From Desulfatitalea sp. (GTDB lineage: Bacteria; Desulfobacterota; Desulfobacteria; Desulfobacterales; Desulfosarcinaceae): a DNA stretch of 10,223 nt. Below are positions 6,857-10,223 of this stretch, piece after piece (the stretch's first letter is position 1; each line of letters starts with the position of its first letter). The stretch spans positions 1 to 10,223 of the forward strand of contig JABDRH010000197.1 in the NCBI GenBank assembly GCA_013041835.1, read 5' to 3'. The translations under genes were made by a program, and so were the position numbers. The notes under the pieces are model-generated. The model was not told the origin of the DNA. It searched no databases and saw only the letters and a list, made by a program, of their open reading frames with translations.

Positions 6857-8073
6857 ATATTCTTTTTGCCACAATTGCCTGGCCTGAAAACGGCGAGCGC
6901 AACATCTACACCGATTTGATGGATGAATTTGCCGCTGCAAAACACCATGTCTTCATCTTGGGCGTCAGGGAACGCCGCTGCGGCAAACCCACGGAGTGTC
7001 TGCAGGAAAACGGTTTGCAGGTTTTGCGGGTGCGTTGCGGCAATCTTCAAAAGACTTCCATCCTGGAAAAAGGCGCTTCTCTTTTACGCCTGAATACTCA
7101 ATTGCGTATGGCCCTGGCGCAATATTTCACAGCCATACGTTTTGATTTGATTATCTATTCGACGCCGCCGGTCACTTTGTCACCCCTGATGAAAAAGCTC
7201 AAGACCCGTCACCAAGCCAAGATATATCTACTGCTGAAGGATTTGTGGCCTCAGGGGCCGGTGGACTTGGGTGCCCTGCGCAAAGGCGGACTGGTTTGGC
7301 GCTATTTTCGGCGGCAGGAAAAAATCATGTTCCAGGATGCGGATTTCATCGGCTGCATGTCGCCGGCGGGGGTTCGCTATGTGCTGGCGCACAACCCAGG
7401 ACTGGACGCTGCCAAGGTAGAAGTGTGCCCCAATGCCATCCGGCCGAGCGTACTTCAGCCCAGCGGCAGAAACCGAATTCGGGAAAAATACGGGATACCA
7501 CTGGATGCCGTGGTCTTTCTGTTCGGCGGCAACCTTGGAAAACCCCAGGGATTGTCTTTCCTTATCGGGGCCATCGAGGCTTTGGGGCAGCACCCCGGCG
7601 TTTATTTCCTGATTATCGGGGCAGGGACCCATTTTCCCCTGTTGCAGGATGCCTTTGAAAGACTCAAACCCGCCAATGCCGCTCTTTACAGCAGACTGCC
7701 CAAACAGGACTACGATCTACTTGCCGGCGCTTGTGATGTGGGTCTGATTTTGTTGGATAAGCGCTATACCATTCCCCATTTTCCTTCCCGGCTGCTTTCC
7801 TACCTTGATGTAGGCATACCGGTACTGCTGGCGGTGAACCGGGCCACCGATATCGGTGATGTGGTCGAGCGGGCCGGATGCGGCTGCGTCGTCGAGCATG
7901 GCGACCTGCAAGGATTTGTTTCGGCCGTGCGCTATTTGGCGGAGAATACAGGCCAACGTCAGGAAATGGGGTGGGCCGCCAGGAAGTTGTTGGAAGATCA
8001 ATACACCGCCCGTCTGGCCTATGACACCATCAACCGGCGCGTTGCGCCACCCGGAAGCCATGACAGCAATTAA
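6853..8073 (+). CDS. wbuB: WbuB-like glycosyltransferase, likely L-FucNAc transferase (GT4)
   Basis: Predicted to transfer L-FucNAc from UDP-L-FucNAc to the lipid-linked acceptor at the cytoplasmic face. The 406-aa protein opens MNILFATIAWPENGERNIYTD and contains the stretch characteristic of WbuB/WbjE-type enzymes: IIYSTPPVTLSP (100-111), LLLKDLWPQGPVDLGAL (126-142), SPAGV (170-174) and the donor-domain start FLFGGNLGKPQG (222-233). The C-terminal donor loop is FPSRLLSYLDVGIPVL (310-325). It lacks the classical E-x7-E, as usual for this subgroup, where S-R-L-x-x-Y takes its place. Family knowledge: in L-FucNAc antigen loci fnlABC is normally followed by wbuB, so gene order supports the specificity. 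It starts with GTG inside the stop of the propeller gene; the ribosome binding site is poor, so coupling is likely. Its end overlaps the next gene by 14 bases. Confidence 0.78.
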   Translation: MNILFATIAWPENGERNIYTDLMDEFAAAKHHVFILGVRERRCGKPTECLQENGLQVLRVRCGNLQKTSILEKGASLLRLNTQLRMALAQYFTAIRFDLIIYSTPPVTLSPLMKKLKTRHQAKIYLLLKDLWPQGPVDLGALRKGGLVWRYFRRQEKIMFQDADFIGCMSPAGVRYVLAHNPGLDAAKVEVCPNAIRPSVLQPSGRNRIREKYGIPLDAVVFLFGGNLGKPQGLSFLIGAIEALGQHPGVYFLIIGAGTHFPLLQDAFERLKPANAALYSRLPKQDYDLLAGACDVGLILLDKRYTIPHFPSRLLSYLDVGIPVLLAVNRATDIGDVVERAGCGCVVEHGDLQGFVSAVRYLAENTGQRQEMGWAARKLLEDQYTARLAYDTINRRVAPPGSHDSN

Positions 8074-9169
8074 CATCAGACTGCACCGGTGCGAGGACGA
8101 TTCCCAGATTTTTGATATGCAGCAGATGGTCTATCCGGATCATCCGCTTTACCGGGACCGGTCCTTGACCGCAAAGTATTGGCAATGGCGTTACTTCAGC
8201 AACCCGGCCATTCAAAGCTTTGTCTTCGTTGCCACGGTTGACGGTGGCAAGACCATTGCCGGCATGCGCCCCTTGTCCATCGTGTCGGTGAAGGTGGGAC
8301 AACGAATCAGAAAGGCCTTGTGGTTGACGGCGGTAATCACCCATCCGGCCTATCGCAAGCGGGGTATCTTTTCTGCGTTAGTAAAACACTCACTGCAGCA
8401 TGCCAAGGATATGGGGGTGGATATAGCCTATACCTTCCCCAACCACAATTCATACCCCATCTACCAGAAAAAGCCGCAATGGCGAACGCTGGCAAATATA
8501 CCGATTCTTGTACGTCCTTTAAACTACCGAGGTCTGGTGCTCAAATCGTTTCGGCGCGTTTTGGGAGCGGCTGAAAACCATGAAATCAGGCAGACGATGC
8601 CATCCTTCGCAGATGCGGATCTGCATAACGGAGATTCGTCGCTTTTCCAACTGCGAATGACCCGCCATGTGGATCATGAGTATACCCGGCTCTGGGATAA
8701 TGTCTCCCAGGAGATTCAGGTGGCGTTGCCGCGGAATCGGGACTATTTGAAATGGCGCTACTTGGACTGCCCCGTTCTGCCCTACGAATTGATCGAGGCC
8801 AGGGATGCCCATCAACGGCTTTTGGGGTATACGGTGATCGGCCTGCAGAACCGTCAGGGGATGGCTATGGGTTTGGTGGTCGATCTGCTTTTCTACAGCA
8901 ACGCCACTAGGGCCGCGCAGTCGCTGCTCAAGGCGGGCTTGAGGCGTCTGAAAGCCCTCGGCGCCGATCTGGCCTGTGCCTTGCCGGCAAACAATCCGCG
9001 TTTGAGGCGCCTGCTCGCCAGGCAGGGGCTGCGGCCTCTGCCCAATTTCATCCGGGGCGGCCGGGTGAACTTTATTGGCACCATAATCAATCCGGGATTG
9101 GCTTCGGATGACCCTTTTCTGAATTTCGACAACTGGTATCTCACGTGGGGCGACACGGACAACGCATGA
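8060..9169 (+). CDS. GNAT-type N-acyltransferase with two related halves
   Basis: Predicted cytoplasmic acyl-CoA-dependent acyltransferase, 369 aa, probably acylating an amino sugar of the nucleotide sugar or repeat unit. The N-terminal half has the GNAT acyl-CoA-binding segment: AVITHPAYRKRGIFSALVKH (91-110), with the R-x-x-G-I-F turn at 99-104. The second half (about 195-330) looks like another GNAT-like fold without a clear CoA loop; it ends in LLARQGLRPLP. A Y-x-x-W-R-Y motif occurs in both halves (Y40-Y45 and Y229-Y234), suggesting internal duplication. The tail WYLTWGDTD (359-367) recalls GNAT proteins of exopolysaccharide loci. The start at 8060 is chosen over 7856, which would lie deep inside the upstream gene; GGAAG at 8053-8057 is unusually close, so translation probably depends on the overlapping upstream gene. 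The stop overlaps the deacetylase ATG. Acyl group and substrate are unknown. Confidence 0.75.
   Translation: MTAINIRLHRCEDDSQIFDMQQMVYPDHPLYRDRSLTAKYWQWRYFSNPAIQSFVFVATVDGGKTIAGMRPLSIVSVKVGQRIRKALWLTAVITHPAYRKRGIFSALVKHSLQHAKDMGVDIAYTFPNHNSYPIYQKKPQWRTLANIPILVRPLNYRGLVLKSFRRVLGAAENHEIRQTMPSFADADLHNGDSSLFQLRMTRHVDHEYTRLWDNVSQEIQVALPRNRDYLKWRYLDCPVLPYELIEARDAHQRLLGYTVIGLQNRQGMAMGLVVDLLFYSNATRAAQSLLKAGLRRLKALGADLACALPANNPRLRRLLARQGLRPLPNFIRGGRVNFIGTIINPGLASDDPFLNFDNWYLTWGDTDNA
9157..9159 (+). promoter_or_regulatory. Ribosome binding site core deciding the 9166 start
   Basis: GGA sits six bases before the ATG at 9166, within the last codons of the GNAT gene. It favours 9166, which forms an ATGA junction, over the in-frame GTG at 9145. 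Confidence 0.45.
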
Positions 9170-10077
9170 CACAAGAATCCACAGGTCCGGGATCTGCCCT
9201 GATGCATCTTTGTGCCATGACGGTAGACGTGGAGGATTTCGATACCCTGGCGCTCAGGGGCTATCTGGGACGTTCCATCAAGCCTCGGCGGGCGGTCATT
9301 CGTGGCACACATTTGCTTCTGGAACGTTTCGCGCAGTTTTCCGCCAAAGCGACCTTTTTTTTCCTGGCAGAGGTGGCCGAGGCCTATCCCGCATTGGTTC
9401 GGTCCGTGGTGCAAGGGGGGCATGAAATCGGCGTCCACGGCTACTCGCATCGGAAGTTTTTCAATATGCGCCCCAGTGCCGCCTTCCATGAGGTTTACAA
9501 GGCCAAGCGTCTGATAGAGGATATCATCGGCTCGGAAGTAAAGGGACATCGGGCCCCGGCTTTTTCAATCGGCCCTGACACGGCCTGGGCTTTTGAAGTC
9601 CTCGGACGCGCGGGCTTCAGCTATGATAGCAGTGTGATGCCCTTTCGCGGAAGGCGATACGGTTGGCCGGGATTTCCGGAGCGGATTCAGCGCATTGAAA
9701 TCAAGAACGGGTTGTCGCTGATCGAGGCGCCTATGCCTCTCATGCATTTTGGTGGCGTTCAATTGCCGGCAGGCGGTGGTGGGTATTTGCGTCACTTTCC
9801 CTACTGGTATACCACCAGAGCCTTGAAACGCGTCCCGTCCGGGCAACCCATTATCGCCTACCTTCACCCCTACGATGTCGACACGGTATCGACCTATGGT
9901 GATTTGCACAAGCATTTAAGATGGTCGGGTATTGCCCAGCGACTCTACCTGCGCCTGCAATACCGGAATCGGCACACCATGATGCCGAAATTGAACAGAC
10001 TGATGTCGGATTTCAAGTTTACCAACTTATCCCATGTTATTGATCAGGTGGTGCAAAATAACATGGTGGGAGCCTGA
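9166..10077 (+). CDS. Polysaccharide deacetylase, NodB fold, XrtA-locus type
   Basis: Carbohydrate esterase family 4 enzyme that removes N-acetyl (or O-acetyl) groups from a glycan using a bound metal. In 303 aa it shows the NodB motifs in order: TVDVED (19-24), with D21 as likely general base and D24 or E23 near the metal; H91-x3-H95 in VHGYSHRKF, the metal-binding histidines; GHRAPAFSI (127-135); and LHPYDVD (233-239). The TVDVED/HRAPxFSI/LHPxxVD variant, plus the GGGGYLRHFPYWYTTRAL stretch (203-220), matches the deacetylase found with XrtA/PEP-CTERM exopolysaccharide loci rather than classical chitooligosaccharide deacetylases. No signal peptide is evident, as in that subgroup, so a cytoplasmic or lipid-linked substrate is possible. 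The start forms ATGA with the GNAT stop. No exosortase is in the window. Deacetylation of a FucNAc or GlcNAc residue is an inference from the context. Confidence 0.88.
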   Translation: MTQESTGPGSALMHLCAMTVDVEDFDTLALRGYLGRSIKPRRAVIRGTHLLLERFAQFSAKATFFFLAEVAEAYPALVRSVVQGGHEIGVHGYSHRKFFNMRPSAAFHEVYKAKRLIEDIIGSEVKGHRAPAFSIGPDTAWAFEVLGRAGFSYDSSVMPFRGRRYGWPGFPERIQRIEIKNGLSLIEAPMPLMHFGGVQLPAGGGGYLRHFPYWYTTRALKRVPSGQPIIAYLHPYDVDTVSTYGDLHKHLRWSGIAQRLYLRLQYRNRHTMMPKLNRLMSDFKFTNLSHVIDQVVQNNMVGA

Positions 10078-10088
10078 GTAGGGACTGG

Positions 10089-10223
10089 GTGGGCAAACAG
10101 TTTTTTGATCTGGTTTTGACAGTTCCCGCCTTGGTCGCGGCGTCGCCGTTCATCGTTCTGATCGCCGGGCTGGTGCGGCTGAAGATGGGGCGCCCAATTT
10201 TTTTCCGGCAGGTCCGGCCCGGT
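10089..10223 (+). CDS. N-terminus of a bacterial sugar transferase (phosphoglycosyl transferase, PglC/WcaJ-like), truncated by the window edge
   Basis: The 45 visible residues open VGKQFFDLVLTVPALVAASP and end in GRPIFFRQVRPG. A hydrophobic re-entrant membrane segment (about 6-29) is followed by the G-x-P-x-F-F-x-Q-x-R-x-G block of the polyprenyl-phosphate sugar-1-phosphate transferase family. These monotopic enzymes attach the first sugar 1-phosphate to undecaprenyl phosphate on the inner membrane, starting repeat-unit synthesis. The short N-terminus before the motif suggests a minimal PglC-type enzyme rather than a long WbaP-type with extra membrane helices. The catalytic Asp-Glu pair lies beyond the window. 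GTG at 10089 is chosen because no in-frame ATG, GTG or TTG is seen nearby upstream, and GGGA (10081-10084) offers a ribosome binding site; it begins 11 bases after the deacetylase stop. The sugar specificity cannot be read. Confidence 0.85.
   Translation, partial: MGKQFFDLVLTVPALVAASPFIVLIAGLVRLKMGRPIFFRQVRPG

Noticed and set aside
6251..6940. 229-codon open frame on the - strand over the propeller gene
   Set aside because: Antisense to a frame with clear Asp-box repeats and a coupled GTGA junction; its product is low-information and unrecognised.
7245..7658. 137-codon + strand open frame inside the WbuB-like gene
   Set aside because: Its translation is rich in Gly, Ala and Arg without a recognisable motif, and the overlapping frame encodes conserved glycosyltransferase motifs.
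7856..8059. Upstream-extended start for the GNAT gene
   Set aside because: The extra 68 residues lie within the WbuB-like gene in another frame and resemble no GNAT N-terminus.

Overview
The window is an internal segment of a surface-polysaccharide (O-antigen, capsule or exopolysaccharide) biosynthesis locus. All supported genes lie on the + strand, packed like one operon. No RNA gene, insertion sequence, CRISPR array or convincing terminator is visible. The sequence suggests a Gram-negative bacterium. The XrtA-type polysaccharide deacetylase and fairly GC-rich coding would fit a proteobacterium or a member of the Desulfobacterota, but this is a weak inference and no lineage marker is present.

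Layout: (1) 1-84, the last 27 codons of a probable hexapeptide-repeat acyltransferase. (2) 88-2356, two GT4-like (GT-B fold) glycosyltransferases in visibly AT-richer DNA. (3) 2366-5708, a more GC-rich cassette of three genes, fnlA-fnlB-fnlC (wbjBCD / capEFG in other nomenclature), which converts UDP-GlcNAc to UDP-N-acetyl-L-fucosamine (UDP-L-FucNAc). A 77-bp gap between fnlB and fnlC is almost exactly filled by a 26-codon ORF. (4) 5744-6856, an unrecognised Asp-box (BNR-like) beta-propeller protein. (5) 6853-8073, a WbuB-like glycosyltransferase that is the likely L-FucNAc transferase. (6) 8060-9169, a tandem GNAT-type acyltransferase. (7) 9166-10077, an XrtA-type NodB-fold polysaccharide deacetylase. 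(8) 10089 to the window edge, the N-terminus of a PglC/WcaJ-like phosphoglycosyl transferase.

How the genes fit together (inference): the truncated phosphoglycosyl transferase would load the first sugar phosphate on undecaprenyl phosphate. The three glycosyltransferases would extend the repeat unit, with UDP-L-FucNAc from FnlABC as one donor. The acyltransferases and the deacetylase would decorate it. Flippase, polymerase and export genes are not in the window and presumably lie outside.

The least ordinary part is 5744-10077. An Asp-box propeller gene sits between fnlC and its usual partner wbuB, followed by a tightly overlapping chain of propeller, glycosyltransferase, GNAT and deacetylase. 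This is an unusual combination but not demonstrably a new system.
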